Shown: positions 1-11,816 of the stretch, in pieces
Numbering within the stretch: the stretch's first letter is position 1
How the letters are laid out: each line of letters opens with the position of its first letter
Assembly (NCBI GenBank): GCA_028622995.1
Contig: JAJQJQ010000039.1
Coordinates: 1,674,001-1,738,000, forward strand
Reading direction: 5' to 3'
Origin: Panagrolaimus kolymaensis
Lineage: Eukaryota > Nematoda > Chromadorea > Rhabditida > Panagrolaimidae
DNA: 64,000 bases
Notes under the pieces: model-generated
Database searches by the model: none
What the model was told of the DNA's origin: nothing
What the model saw: the letters and a program-made list of their open reading frames with translations, nothing else
Made by a program: the position numbers and the translations under genes

Positions 1-2699
1 CGTGATGAGTCCATGTTCACGATAATATTCAAATAGAAAAAGGTCAAAGTTTTCACTTTTAAATTGAGCTTTGTATTTTTCAAGTTGATATTGTCTTTCA
101 ACATCGGGTAATTTTTCATAACAATGTTGAATAAGGGTTGCAAAATCAAAGAATTCTTCAGCTAATTTTAATGCAATATCCACTTTTCCATAATGATAAA
201 TTCGTTGAATGATGGATGAACGATTTCGTTGAAAATGAGATTGTTGACTAAGAATAAAACGAGCGATGGATAAAAGCATTTTGAATAAATTATCATAATA
301 ATTTCCTCGATCATTTTCAATAAAATCAAATACCAAATTAAACTAAAAATAATAAACAACATTTAAAATATTGAATGCTACCATAAATTTATTTATTTTT
401 TTACCTGTCGATTAAAATGTGTTAAAATTTGTTGGCTGTTAGTCCAAATGGGTTCATCACTTTTAATTCGAATAACCCAATCTTCTTTGAGATATAATTT
501 GGTTGCTTCAATGATAACAGAAAATAATGACATAACGTCATTAAAAATATTCAATTGAGTTTGTTTACTCTTTCCTTTAAGTTCATCTTGTTGAATTCTC
601 ATTATGGTTGGAATTAATGCTTCAATTGAAGTAACTTCTTTAGCAAAATAATCATGAACTGTAAGGGCTCGATTTTCAGTCATACGAAGTTGAGTTTGAA
701 TATCTTGTGCCAAATATTTTATTGCTGTTTCAATTAGAGGCATAGTAAGTTGTGAAAGCATTGAGATAATTAAATGCATAGCAAGTAATTTTTCACCATA
801 TTCAGCTATTAAAGTAAGAGCTGAACGACCATTAAACATTTTTAATGGATGATTGAGTTTATCCAAAAGACCAAAATACCGAAGAAACATGGTAATCATT
901 TTATAATGTTCAAATTTATCATCAAGTTGAAGCTTAACTGAAACTCCTCCACCGGATCCTGAAATCCTTTGCTTTTAAAGTTGGTAATAATCGAAAAAAC
1001 AAACCTCGAGTTCGTTTAGCTCCTTCTATCCATCGTGGATCATTGGATGGAATTCGATCACAAACTCCTTTAGTCATAATTACAATTAATTCTGCAAGCT
1101 CATTAATATCCTTAAAGGATTTAAACATTTGAGAAAATTCTGATCGAGCTTCAGATAATCGTTTGCTTGCAAAAAGAGTAAATACTTTTTGAACTTTTTG
1201 ATAATTAGGATTTATGTCAATTTCAAGGGATTCAACTTGAGCTTGATATTTTTGCCAAAAAGTTATATCAAATCCACGGGGAAGATGACGAATATCACAA
1301 ATGCCCATTTTACGAAGAATTACTTGACAAAATTGGTTTACACATGCAGAACCAAGTAGTTGCTCTTTGAATTTGGTTACATCACAAATGGTTTCATTAT
1401 CATTATCAATATTTTCAAGTGAAACAACCATGGTAGGAAATATAATAAAAACGTTTGTTGGTATTGGAATATAAATATTAATTTTAGGTAAAAATTGATC
1501 ACGTTGTGGAACCTAAATTGAAATATTAGTATCGTAAACAAAGCGATATAGCTTACAGGTAATTTATGTTGATCGGAAAGTGTAACAACCGTAACAAATT
1601 TAACACTATTGTTGTTGATGGATGCTTCAGTTAAATATGCTAATCCGAATGAAAGGGTATTTTCACGATATTTGGCTACACCAAATAAGATTAAAATACC
1701 ATTGAAATGTTGGACTACATCAGCAATATAAATATTTGGTGAACGCCTTGAATCAGTTGATACAGAAATATTTTGAGTTTCAAGAAAACTACGAAGTATG
1801 TAATCTCGAGCATCAATGTTTTTAACTACGCTGCCTCTTTTGGTGGAACATATTTCAATCGTTGATTGATAAATTGCAACAATGTCAGCATCATTTGATG
1901 CAAACATATTTTGAATTTGAAGGATTTTAACAAGGCTAAAATTAAAATAACTTTCATAAAGGTAAAAAATGAATCGCAGAATTTTCATACCCTTGCTTCT
2001 TTTGTCCACCACCTAAAATTCCGCTAATCATTTGACGAGCAAAGGATGTGGAATTAATTCCAATTGAACGATATGTTATTGCATTATCAGTTCCAACTCC
2101 TTGAAAATAATGCTCTTTAAAGATATCAATATGATAAAATGATCCTGAAGTTGTTGCAAGAATGTAACGGGTTACATGATCTAAAAGCGAGTTTATAAAT
2201 TTCATAAAGTTTTAATAAGCTTTTTTTTTTACCTTCTTCGCTGAATGGAATAACCGATAAAACCACTTCGTTGTTTAGATTCATTTCTTTGTCCTTTGGT
2301 GCTGATGAACCAAGGTTTGGCCAATATCGCAACAAACCTTCTGGGCTCACAGCCAACACACTTGGTAATGCATTTCCGTCTTTGCTCATTATAACAATAG
2401 AATTCAAAGAATAATTAAGACCCGTAGTGGGAAGATTAAGTCGATATGCATGGGGATTAATTCCCTTTTCGGATGTTAAATAACTCCAAGCGTAAAGGAC
2501 TTTGTTGCAAAGAAGATATGCAAATCCATCGGAAGTTATTGAAGAGGCAAGAAGCATGGGGCGATCAACATTATCCGTGGCTAAAATATTGAAAGGTAAT
2601 AAGGAAAGGATTAAAAAAAGACATACGTAAAGCTAATATTTCATTAACCAAACCAGGGAATTCGCAATCCAATGGATCAATGCAGAGATCAAGAGACAT
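1..2699 (-). CDS. npp-15: Nucleoporin Nup133 (partial, 3' end outside window)
   Basis: Component of the Y (Nup107-160) complex of the nuclear pore scaffold. The N-terminal beta-propeller part carries an LLRYWPNLG segment that matches the 'IRYWPSL' strand of animal Nup133, followed by a QMISGILGGGQKKQG segment equivalent to the 'GMLSGIGRKVSSLFG' region. The C-terminal helical part ends at the left edge with segments resembling the Nup133 'F.SLVQ..E...Q...Y..QF....F..FLF..Y.E.G' region. At least seven exons; a 53-nt intron near 950-1003 (GTTTGT...TTTCAG) restores the frame between two apparent ORFs, so there is no real frameshift. The start at 2699 (MSLDLCIDPLDCEF) follows an isolated acceptor and lies 196 bp behind the F-box/FBA gene on the same strand, suggesting a downstream operon gene. 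The family is recognised from remembered sequence, not from a search. Confidence 0.85.
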
Positions 2700-2707
2700 G
2701 ATAAAAT

Positions 2708-2716
2708 CTGATAATG
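2708..2716 (-). promoter_or_regulatory. Probable trans-splice acceptor of Nup133
   Basis: On the minus strand CATTATCAG ends eight bases before the Nup133 ATG and no coding exon can be placed between it and the preceding gene. This fits a spliced-leader (SL2-type) acceptor for a downstream operon gene. Confidence 0.45.
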
Positions 2717-2895
2717 AAGATGATAAAACTACAATAATAGACAGCACAAAAGTTTATAAAATATAAAAAACGCTTTAAATCGTTTTACAAAGTTTAATAA
2801 TCAATAACAAAAATCACATTTATACATTTGCAACGAATCGATTATATTTATACATCACAGTTAACAAAAATATTTACAAAAGCAAAAAACTGCTT

Positions 2896-4023
2896 TTATT
2901 CCATTGGAGCATCTTGAAATTCTCCAAGTTCAGGAGGCCGCGTTGATGGAGGCGTTTCTTCCATTTTGATCGTAAACGAACTTCCAGCCATTTTAGGACC
3001 ATAATAACCAGCCCACTAAAATTGATGATAAAGTCGGTAAATTATTAATAATCCTTACAAATTGTAAATCTCTTCCAGAGCTTATAACACGAATAAAACG
3101 CGCGCCAGGAGGATATGATTTCATAACGACTTCAACTTTCTGCCATTTTTGATCTAAAAAAGAAACCATAATTGATATTAAATAAAACCAAACTTACATT
3201 GCCATTGATCAAATGATAATTCTTGCTTTTCAGAAGCAATTGAACGTCGATCTTCATTGTAAAGAATAATACTAGATCGATAAAGACATCCACAATCAGA
3301 CCGATTTACAACCCATTCAGAAAATATAAGAGGAGGTCGATGATTATCCATTATTTCTGGCTAAAATTTTCACATTAGTAGTTTCTAAGAAATAATAATA
3401 CAAAGTTACCGTGAGACCTAGTTTTTCAATTTGAATATCAAAATATTTTGAGCAAGTATGGTAGCTGGTTGCATGACATTCAGTAAATATATGTTTAAAT
3501 TCAGGATGAAAATGATTAGTGATAAATTCTGGCGGAGATTCGAACACCCAACTAAAAAAAAGTATAATACACGAAAAGTTTTATACGGTAAGAAACTAAC
3601 CCATTACCACCATTATTAAAATACCATCGAGGATCAGCATGTTTAATAACTTCAGTTATTCCATTAGGATTTTCACTTTCAAGTAATTCACGTTCAAATG
3701 GCTTTTTAATGGATAAAGCAGCGAAATCATTTCCCAAGAAAAGTTTGCCAGTATCAACGAGACTTCTCAAATATTCTTCACCTTCAAAATCTTCTTTTGC
3801 AATCCAAAATGAACGAGTATCAATAATTTTGTTCCATAATTTACAAACCTAAAAAATAAATTTATTAAAGGTTTTTAACAAAATAAAATTAACCAACTTG
3901 TCGACATTTGACTAAATCATCTTTTGGAAATCTGAGCAAGATGGCTTCCAAAATTTCTGAATTTACTGATGATAAATCGATTGACTTAGGAAGTCCATCA
4001 TCATCTGCTGAAGTTTCTAACAT
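2896..4023 (-). CDS. F-box protein with FBA (F-box-associated, Fbs/FBXO2-like) domain
   Basis: Probable substrate receptor of an SCF ubiquitin ligase. The N-terminus (MLETSADDDGLPKSIDLSS...) contains an F-box-like stretch ILEAILLRFPKDDLVKCRQV...VCKLWNKII followed by a conserved 'W' segment. The rest matches the FBA domain: DPRWYFNNGGNGW, then FTECHATSYHTCSKYFDIQ, DNHRPPLIFSEWVVNRSDCGCLY, a Q.WQKVEVVMKSYPPGARFIR segment and WAGYYGPKM. These correspond in order to the FBXO2/FBXO6 sugar-binding jelly-roll fold ('WRVEELPGD', 'WYSGRSDAGCLY', 'YGPGVRFVRF', 'WKGWFGARV'). It has about six exons. A proline/acidic tail (STRPPELGEFQDAPME) ends at the TAA at 2896. Whether it binds glycans cannot be told from sequence. 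It is the first gene of a tight pair with Nup133. Confidence 0.85.
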
Positions 4024-6268
4024 TGTACTAAAATTAATAATTTTTCTTAAAAAGTTAATCATCGGTGGTAGAAAAAAATAAACAAGAAAAGAGTTTCAAA
4101 ATTTTTCAAATGTCGCCAATTTTTTTTTGAAATGGTTTGTTTAGGAGCACATCGCCCAAAATGGCTAATATTGGGTGGTTTAAATTTTAAAGCCATATTC
4201 ATATTTTAATTACTGCATTCAAAACAATAGCTATAAATTTTTTTTGAATCATTACAACTTACAATTTTTAATCATGGGCGGCGGTTTCATATAATTTTAA
4301 AATCCATTTGAAGGTAAAAATAATTAATACAATATCATTCATATATTTATAATTCAGCTTTTCAAATATTCAGAATTGTTATAAAAGCTTCTTATTTTCA
4401 TTTTTATTATTTATTATTACAAACTTTTTAATTCGAGCAACCTCCATAATCGATGAGAGAAAAGCTTATGAATGCCATTCATTCTTTTTCTTTTCATTGA
4501 CCTAGAAAAAAATCAAAAAGGGTTAAATATCACACCTATATTATTTGCAATGGCAATAAACAATTATCAATCCTCATTCTTCATACCAAATTAAATTAAG
4601 TTGTTATTGCTTTTCCTTTTAATTTATTAAAACAATACATTTTCCATTGTCAACTATGGAAGCAAGCAGCTTTTTGGATAATAAAATTTTCATTGTGTTT
4701 TATTAGAAAACCCTTCTTTTTGCTTATTGTAAAAATATTATTTACAAAGCATCAAAGGATCCGTAAATTATGCGATATTACTGTAAAGACTACCAATGTG
4801 TGACAAAATAATGAATGATACGATAAACAAAAAATAAGTATGTATATCGATTCAGTGACTTTCCAAATAATTTTTTAAAGTTTTTTACTTACAATTAAAG
4901 TGTCGCATTAAATATTCATGTTTTAAAATAAAAAAGGTTATTTCTAAAATAATTTTTGATCTTATTGCATGGTGTTTTTATTATTTTTAATTCGATGAAG
5001 AATTTAAGAAAAAGCCTTCCACAAAATTATTTTTCAAAGATACTAAAAAAATTGGTGTTCCAAAACAATATTTTCTAAAGCAAAATTAAAATTTGTTACC
5101 GATCAAAATTGCAATTGCGTAACCTCGAAATACATAATTGCCTCGGGCCATTTCGAGAAGCTCAAATCTCATAAATTTGGTCACTTATATAAAAACGTGT
5201 CCATAACATATTTTTTTCTTCTCCGTTATTTTTTTCTTCAAAAACATCCAACATCAAAAACAAGTTTATCTCATGCATCTTCACAGATTTGTTCATCGAA
5301 AAGTGATGCAGCGGCGTCGTCGTTTTCGTTGATGCTACCAAAATAAAAAAGAGAAGAAGAAAAGATTCTCTCTTGATAGAAAACCAGCTGAAATCCGGCA
5401 GGATTTTTTTTGAATCAGTAGTGTCTATGTCAATGCGGTTTTTTATTTTCTAATGTGAAAGGTCATAACCGGAAACTTTTTTTTTATTCTTAAACTTTGA
5501 AGGTTGTAATAAAAAAAGTTGACTAGAAATTTTAAGGTTATTGGATTTGATAAAGCTTTTATTAGTTCATGAATACAGATTTTCGGCGTTGAAGAAAATA
5601 TAAGAAAGCGAAAGTATCCATTTTAGGCTGCAAATTTTTTTATTTAAATTTTGTGCTTTAACCTTTTTGTTTGCAATTTTTATTTGGTTTCTTTGAACCT
5701 TTTATTGTCATCTAAAATCTAGTAATCCTCATCCACTCGGGGAAGGATCAATATCTTTTTCTACAAAATGGACATTGTCTCTTTCCGTTTCCATGATGTT
5801 GATGTCCATTTCATGTCCTTTTTTTCCTTTCTGGATTTATCTTGATCCTGTTAGTTTCTCTTTTCATCTATTTTAAAAAGTTTATTGAGCCGCGCAAAAT
5901 AATTTTTCACCATGTTTAATCCATTTTTTTTTATTTGCTTGTTTCATAAAAAAAGAAGATTTGATGTTTTCCACTGCTTTAGGGGATGATGATTCATAGC
6001 TTTCGTTTTATTTAAAAGAAGTTGTGTCACTTTTTTGGCCTTGAATTAGTTAGCCTTAGGGCAAAAACGAAAATGAGATACATAGTTTTGACTTAAAAGT
6101 TTCACTTGAATTATTTTTTTGTTGATGACGTAAGTAAATCGTGAATATTCGCTTTTGAAAAAATTTTAGAAAAAGCAAATTCATTTTGGCCATCAACGTT
6201 ATTTCGTGAAAGAATCTGTTTTCTCCAAATTTTGTTTTGACTATTTAACTTTACAGTAAAATAAAAAT
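4024..6268. other. Intergenic region, no gene seen
   Basis: Between the divergent F-box/FBA gene and the DB-domain gene. A/T-rich sequence with many T runs; no ORF longer than about 70 codons and none with recognisable similarity. Promoters of both flanking genes should lie here. Nothing else stands out. Confidence 0.6.
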
Positions 6269-8409
6269 ATGAGAAGGCTGTTGTTGATTTCCTTGATATT
6301 ACTTCTGCCGGTGATAGCAGAAGCACAATTTCATTGGTTTAGAAGGCCCGTATTTGATTGTCGAAGAATACATCGAGGACATTGCTGTGCTTCCAGAATT
6401 CGAGCCGCATGTCCACATATTTGCATGAATGTGCCATGTGGGAATTATCAACCGGGTGTGTTTGTTTTTACATCTCGAAAAATTTTAAGAAAGTATTTTT
6501 TAATGATTTTTATCGCTTAAAATGATTTTATAAAATACAACTCCAAGATTTTAAGGAGTTCATTTTCTCACAGATTTATAAAGATAAAAATATTTTTTAA
6601 TTTTCAGATGGTCCTCCTCCACCTTCGAGAGCAGGCGGTAACTTTCCTCCTCCTCCGCCACAAATGCCACCACCACAACCACCTCCTCCACCACAACCTT
6701 TTGGGTTTCTCGGAATACCTGGATTTCCGCCACTACCCCAACCAGGAAATATATTTGCAGGATTAGGCATCCCAGGTTTATTTCCTCCATCCGCGCCCGC
6801 TCTATCACCTTTTGGCTCTATTGGTGTTCCACCGCCACCTTCAGCTGCTTCACCTCCTCCTCCTCCTCCACCACCACCTCCTTCTTTTGGTGGTAATCAA
6901 GGTCAATTTGGTCAAACTCCCTTTCCAACTTTAGTTCCTGAAATGGGTACATCTCCACCATCAATTAGTTCATTCATTGATGAAAAAGGAATTGAAGCGG
7001 TTACGGAAGAAAAAACAATTCAAGTTGGTCCTAATGGAGCTGTGGATGGAATAATTAAAGCTGGAAGAGAAACAACTACGGGAAAAAGGAAAAATAAAGG
7101 AGTATTAAAACCTCCAGCAATGCCGGGTGTAGCTCCAGATGAGCTTGTTGAACTTGTGGATTATGAAGGTGAGGATTATGGGAATACTGAAGGACGACCA
7201 GCGCCACCAATACCTGATTATGAAACTCCCAAACGACAGCCACCATCAACAGCACCTGATTATGAAACAGCTGTTGTAAATGGTAGACCTCCACCTGATC
7301 CACCAGCATTGCCAACCGCAACTTTGCCACCACAAAAACCTACTGAAGAACGGTTTTGGACTCCAGCAGCTGTAGGTGTGCAACGAGTTGGACCTATAAA
7401 AGAAGAAGAGATTTCCATCGATCGAACAACAATTCCCGTGAAAGAGGTTGCAGGAAATGGATTGGGATCATGGAAATTTGCTATTCGACCTTCAGGTTAT
7501 AAATCTGAGGGAATAGAAGTTACACCAAGTGAAAAAACTGAAGAAGTTAAAGCAAAATCTGATAAAACAATTAATGTTGTGGAAGAAGGAAATGGAAATA
7601 GTCAAACATTTTTACCACCACAAACACAACCACCAACTCCAGCAAATGGAAATGAATTTAATAATAGTAAGTTTCTGTTTTTCATCGTGTTGATAAAAAT
7701 AAACTTAAAATTTTATAGAAGTCGGTGAACTTATTGGAAATTTCATAGCTAATAATTCATTATCTCTTGGCCTTGGAAGACCTCAACAACGAGTGTCATC
7801 ACCACCAATTCCAACTTGGGCTCAAGCAAATTCGACTGTTATTCCTCCACAGCCAAGTCAATTTCCAAATGCACCAAAAGGTGTACCCGTTTTGATCCAA
7901 ACTATCACCGAATCTCCACCATGTGGTATTACTCCAGATTTTCGACCATGTGTACCCGCAGAAAAAGCAAGCACAAAATTACTTGATTGTTGTAAGCGGA
8001 GATTGATGCCACCAGGTTGTTTGGATCTATGTCGATATGATATTACTCAAGCAGAAGTAATTTGAAATTCCAAAGTTGCAAGAGATTAAAAATATTGTTT
8101 TTAGATTAAAAAAGCTTTTGATGCAGGTAAATGCGGAATTCTTCATGTTGCGCCATTCCTTGAATGTGCTTCGGGTGGAAATAATAATCTTGAATGTTGT
8201 AAGCATCGAAATGTTGCACAAAAAAGGTTTGCTTTTTTTTTATCTCCCATTTCTCCCCAATGAAAAAAGTGCATTTCAGTGGCCCACAATGCGAAGTTTT
8301 TTGTAATCCCGCTGGTGGACTTGGAGCTTTGGGACTTCAACATCTTGCATGCCAAAGTGTCATCGGCGATCTCTTACAATGTCATCATTCAGGTGTTCGA
8401 CCATTTTAA
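6269..8409 (+). CDS. Secreted proline-rich protein with C-terminal DB-type Cys-rich domain
   Basis: An extracellular protein by its features. Exon 1 starts with a clear signal peptide (MRRLLLISLILLLPVIAEAQ) and a Cys-rich N-terminal module (CCASRIRAACPHICMNVPC). Exon 2 (6608 on, phase 1) encodes a long Pro/Gly-rich region with polyproline runs and acidic, low-complexity sequence. The last three exons encode about twelve cysteines in CC/C/C spacing (LDCCKRRLMPPGCLDLC...KCGILHVAPFLEC...LECCKHR...GPQCEVFCNPAGG...LACQSVIGDLLQCHH), the arrangement of the nematode DB module. Introns near 6456-6607, 7669-7718, 8059-8104, 8236-8279, with a further small exon joined across them; all junctions keep frame. 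Stop TAA at 8407-8409. Function of DB proteins is largely unknown; cuticle or extracellular-matrix roles are plausible inference. Several long antisense ORFs here are shadows of the GC-richer proline codons. Confidence 0.8.
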
Positions 8410-8880
8410 ATCATTCATCATCCAAAGCTTTTCAATTTTTCCAAAAAAACTTTGCTCAGCAGCATTTTTAGGGTGACGACAATCACGGGTAAAAAGTAGT
8501 ATTGTAGCATTTTTCGTTATTTTTCGTTAATAAAAAAAATTAAAATAAGCAAAGAAGTTATTTTAAATATTTTTGTTTGTTTATAAAGTTAATAAATTGT
8601 GACTGGAATTGTATAAAGTTGATGTGTAATTTTTGAAGTTTCTTTGAACCTTTTAGGAAAGGTTTAAGAAAAGTGTAAATTGTCCTTTAAAATAAAAAAA
8701 ATGATGGTGCGCTTTCTAATTTTTGCACGTACACTGATTTTTAGGGTTAAAGATGTGAATCTTGGAATTTCTGTTTATAACAAAGATATTAAAATTCCAA
8801 ATCTTAGCATTGCAGGATTTTTTAAAACTATTTTATTTTTTGTTTTTTCAAAAATTCAGTAAATAATAATAAATTGAATA
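8410..8880. other. Convergent 3' flanks
   Basis: Short space between the convergent DB-domain gene and the PPxY membrane protein gene. An AATAAA-like signal occurs near 8528. A 60-codon ORF at 8680-8862 has no supporting features. Confidence 0.6.
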
Positions 8881-9639
8881 TCATCTATGATAACTTGGAG
8901 GAGCTCCAATAGAATTTTGTGGCGATGCAATAATCGTTGCATAATCGGGTGGTTTATCTTCCTCAAAATCAAAACAAATTAAAATAAAACGTGTTTAAAA
9001 ATATTTGATTATTTTAAACCACCATAAAAATAAGAAAGAAACACTAACTTTTGTTTCGTCATTAAAATGCAAAACGGCTGCGTTAAATAATGCATGACGA
9101 TAATCAGGAAGAGTTGTGGGTGATATGGTTCTAGGAAAATCACTTAAACTTGGTATTCTTGTAATTGTAAATATTGTTAATGGCGGCGGTATTGGCGGTG
9201 GAGGTAATGAAGTCTAAAGTGAAAATTCAAAAATCAGTTAATTGTTAGTGTTTTAATTTTTTTACAAAAAAAGCTTTAAAGATGGAACTCAAAGTTAAAA
9301 AGAAAACTTTTTTATTATTTTGTTTTTTAATAAAACTTACATTTATATTTTCTTCTTCCATTCTTCCTTCATATAACTTATTCCATATTATACGAATACA
9401 TGAAACAATAAGGACTCCAAAAGATAAGCATGCTACTGCCACCAAACAATATTGCATTGTAGTATCCATAGTTTCCTTTAAAAAATTAAAAATATAAAAT
9501 TATCAAATGGCCTAATTTTTTACACAAGAAAAAAAATGGTGTTACCTAAGAAAAACATACTTACTTTAGTTTGAGCAGAAAGGGTAATAAAAAATAAAAA
9601 AATAAGTAAAAGTGAAACAGGTATTTCTGGACTTTCCAT
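8881..9639 (-). CDS. Small single-pass membrane protein with two PPxY motifs
   Basis: Not recognised as a named family. Four exons join in frame. Exon 1 (ATG at 9639) encodes a signal-peptide-like segment MESPEIPVSLLLIFLFFITL followed by SAQTK. Exon 2 encodes a second hydrophobic segment (QYCLVAVACLSFGVLIVSCI) followed by basic residues (RIIWNKLYEGR), the cytosolic side of a type I or two-pass protein. Exon 3 is proline-rich (SLPPPPIPPPLTIF) and exon 4 ends in PPDYATI...GAPPSYHR. PPDY and PPSY are class I WW-domain ligands, typical of proteins recognised by Nedd4-type ubiquitin ligases; that interaction is inference. The extracellular part is only a few residues long, so the protein probably acts as an adaptor rather than a receptor. 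Confidence 0.7.
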
Positions 9640-11816
9640 CTTTCATCAAATTTTCTATCGTTCGTTGTTTGTATGTATGTGATTGTGGTTTTTATCACAG
9701 ATTGATTGAATGGAAAAAATTGGGGTGAAAATCAAGAACAATAGTTTGGAAGTTTATTAATATTTAAATTTTTTTTTTCACGTGTCAATTTAAGTCGCTT
9801 AAATTTTTTGGATGATTGTTTTGGTAATTTTTTTTAAATGGAATGCAGGATTTTCAATGAATTAAAAAACAGAAAAAAACAAAGATATTTAAATCTAATT
9901 TATTTTTTTCTATATTTTCTTTAATTTTCAAATAGGAAAAAAGCAAAATTTAAATTACGATAGATTAATTCGAAAGAAGTTTCCACAATTAAATTGTTTG
10001 GCTAAAAATACAGTGTTAGGAATTTCTGTAAGCTTTATAGTGTCATTTTTTGGCTTTTCACTTATGTATTTAAATGAAATTTTTACAGAAATTTTAAAAT
10101 AACAATGTAAAATTTTTAGAATTGTTAAAACTAATACGGTCTTTATTTTATTTTATTTTACAACCAAATCTTTATCTATGTCTTCCCGAGCATTTATATT
10201 TCCTCACATGCTGTCTTTTCTTTTTCCTTTTTTTTTGCTGACTCAAAGCGCTATTTCATTAACCACAACAACAACAACAAAATGAAAGAGGCTTGTCTTA
10301 TTTCAGTCCTTCCTTCCCAGTTCGTTCATTCTTTTTCATTTGGACACCATCCATTTTTTCAGCATTGTTATATCGCCGCGGTGGTGCAGTGGTTAGTATT
10401 TGTTTCGGATGAAATAAGAAAATAACCACTAAAATGCAAGGTTCGTCTCTCCCTTATAAAATAAAATAAAATTGTTCCTTGCATTTAGTCGCCTTTACCG
10501 TAAAGGAAAAAACATAAAGCAACCGCATGCTTCACACTCATGCAACCCTTTTTTCCTGTGTTTTTTGTTAAATCTAAAATTTTTCATTGGGAAAGATGAA
10601 GCTTCAAGGATAATAAATACGGCACCAATACTTTTAGCGAAGTGCATAAAATAAAATAAAATTTGGGAAAAAATTACGATTTCTAAAAACATTTTCTTGG
10701 CTTGTTTGATTTTATTTTTTGCTTCTGAATTTTTGAATTTAAGTTTTATTCCTGCTATGTGTGTACGAACCAAATATTAAAGTTAAGAATATTTATTGCT
10801 TGTGCATAATTGCACTTTTGGACGGGGCAAAAATAATAACGAGTAATAATATTTACCAAATTGACAAAGATATACATACAAAAATGTTTTAAAGACATTA
10901 AAAGGCATTGATAAAGGTAAAAAAACAAAAAATAAACTCCTACATAATTTTATGTGATGAAGTAAGTTTGATTTGTTTTTAGATAAATTTTTTTGCAATA
11001 ATAAATTGTAACATAAGTAATGATTACAGTGGTATGATGACTTTTACTGAACGAAAGCTCTAAACGGCAGTAAATTAGAAGATTAAATAAAAAAATAAAA
11101 AACGAAAGCAGAAATATTTAAATTAATAGCACAGTAATAATAATAATAATAATTGGGATAAATATGAAGTCGAAAAAGCACAAAAAGTTAAATTATGAAG
11201 ACGAGAAGGCTATAAAAAAAGGCAGTGAGGAATAAAAAAAAATACGCGCAAGATTATTTCTTAGGTTTGATTGCTTTCTAAAATTTACAAATATAGTTTT
11301 TTTATGAATGTGAATGATTGAATGAAGTTTTTTTGTTGCAAAAACTAAATATGGTTAAGAGAAGGAAGACACAAATATATAAAAAGGCACCATGGATGAG
11401 AATAGAGAAACGCTATAGTATTCCTTCGAATATTCTCAACCAAAAATTTTATTAACAAAAAAAAGAGAGAAGAAAAGAAGAAAGATTGGAAATGCTTAAA
11501 AATGAGATCGATGAAACAATTATTCGACTAAATATTTAGATAAATAAGAAAGCAAAATGGTGATGAATTAATTTTAAAATCATTTTGAGAAAGTCATGAT
11601 GGATTAACTTTCATTTAAACGATTTTTAAAAACTAATTCTATTACAACAACAACTTAAGATATAATTCTAAACAATATTAATTTTTTTACTGGTGATGAC
11701 TGGCAGGAATACAGGCAATCAACTAACGGGATAATTATAAGCTTCACAACGGGGATTAACACAAATTATTTTTTGAGAATCATTTTAATTTGACAAAATT
11801 TCTCTATCGCTATTTT
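9640..11816. other. Intergenic region with one tRNA-like segment
   Basis: Between the PPxY gene promoter and the 3' end of the GMEB-like gene. A/T-rich, with an (ACA)n patch near 10263 and the tRNA-like segment at about 10374-10490. Small ORFs here look random. Confidence 0.55.
10374..10490 (+). other. tRNA-like / structured segment, probable tRNA pseudogene
   Basis: The segment begins GCCGCGGTGGTGCAGTGGTT, which matches a tRNA 5' half including an A-box-like TGGTGCAGTGG, and about 65 bases later has GGTTCGTCTC, close to a B box (GGTTCGANNC). A matching acceptor strand for GCCGCGG is not found and the T stem pairs poorly, so it is not an intact tRNA gene. Two other pairings exist: GTGGTTA with TAACCAC, and ACTAAAATGCAAGG with CCTTGCATTTAGT (10477-10490). 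It may be a tRNA-derived repeat or a decayed tRNA. Confidence 0.35.

Noticed and set aside
934..1003. Apparent frameshift in Nup133
   Set aside because: A 53-nt intron with GTTTGT and TTTCAG borders joins the two frames correctly.
6560..7333. Minus-strand ORFs over the proline-rich exon
   Set aside because: Antisense shadows of CCA/CCT codons, with no splice or family support.
8680..8862. 60-codon plus-strand ORF behind the DB-domain gene
   Set aside because: Lies in the convergent 3' flank; nothing supports coding.
10472..10773. Overlapping ORFs on both strands near the tRNA-like segment
   Set aside because: Short, overlapping, low-complexity and without splice context.
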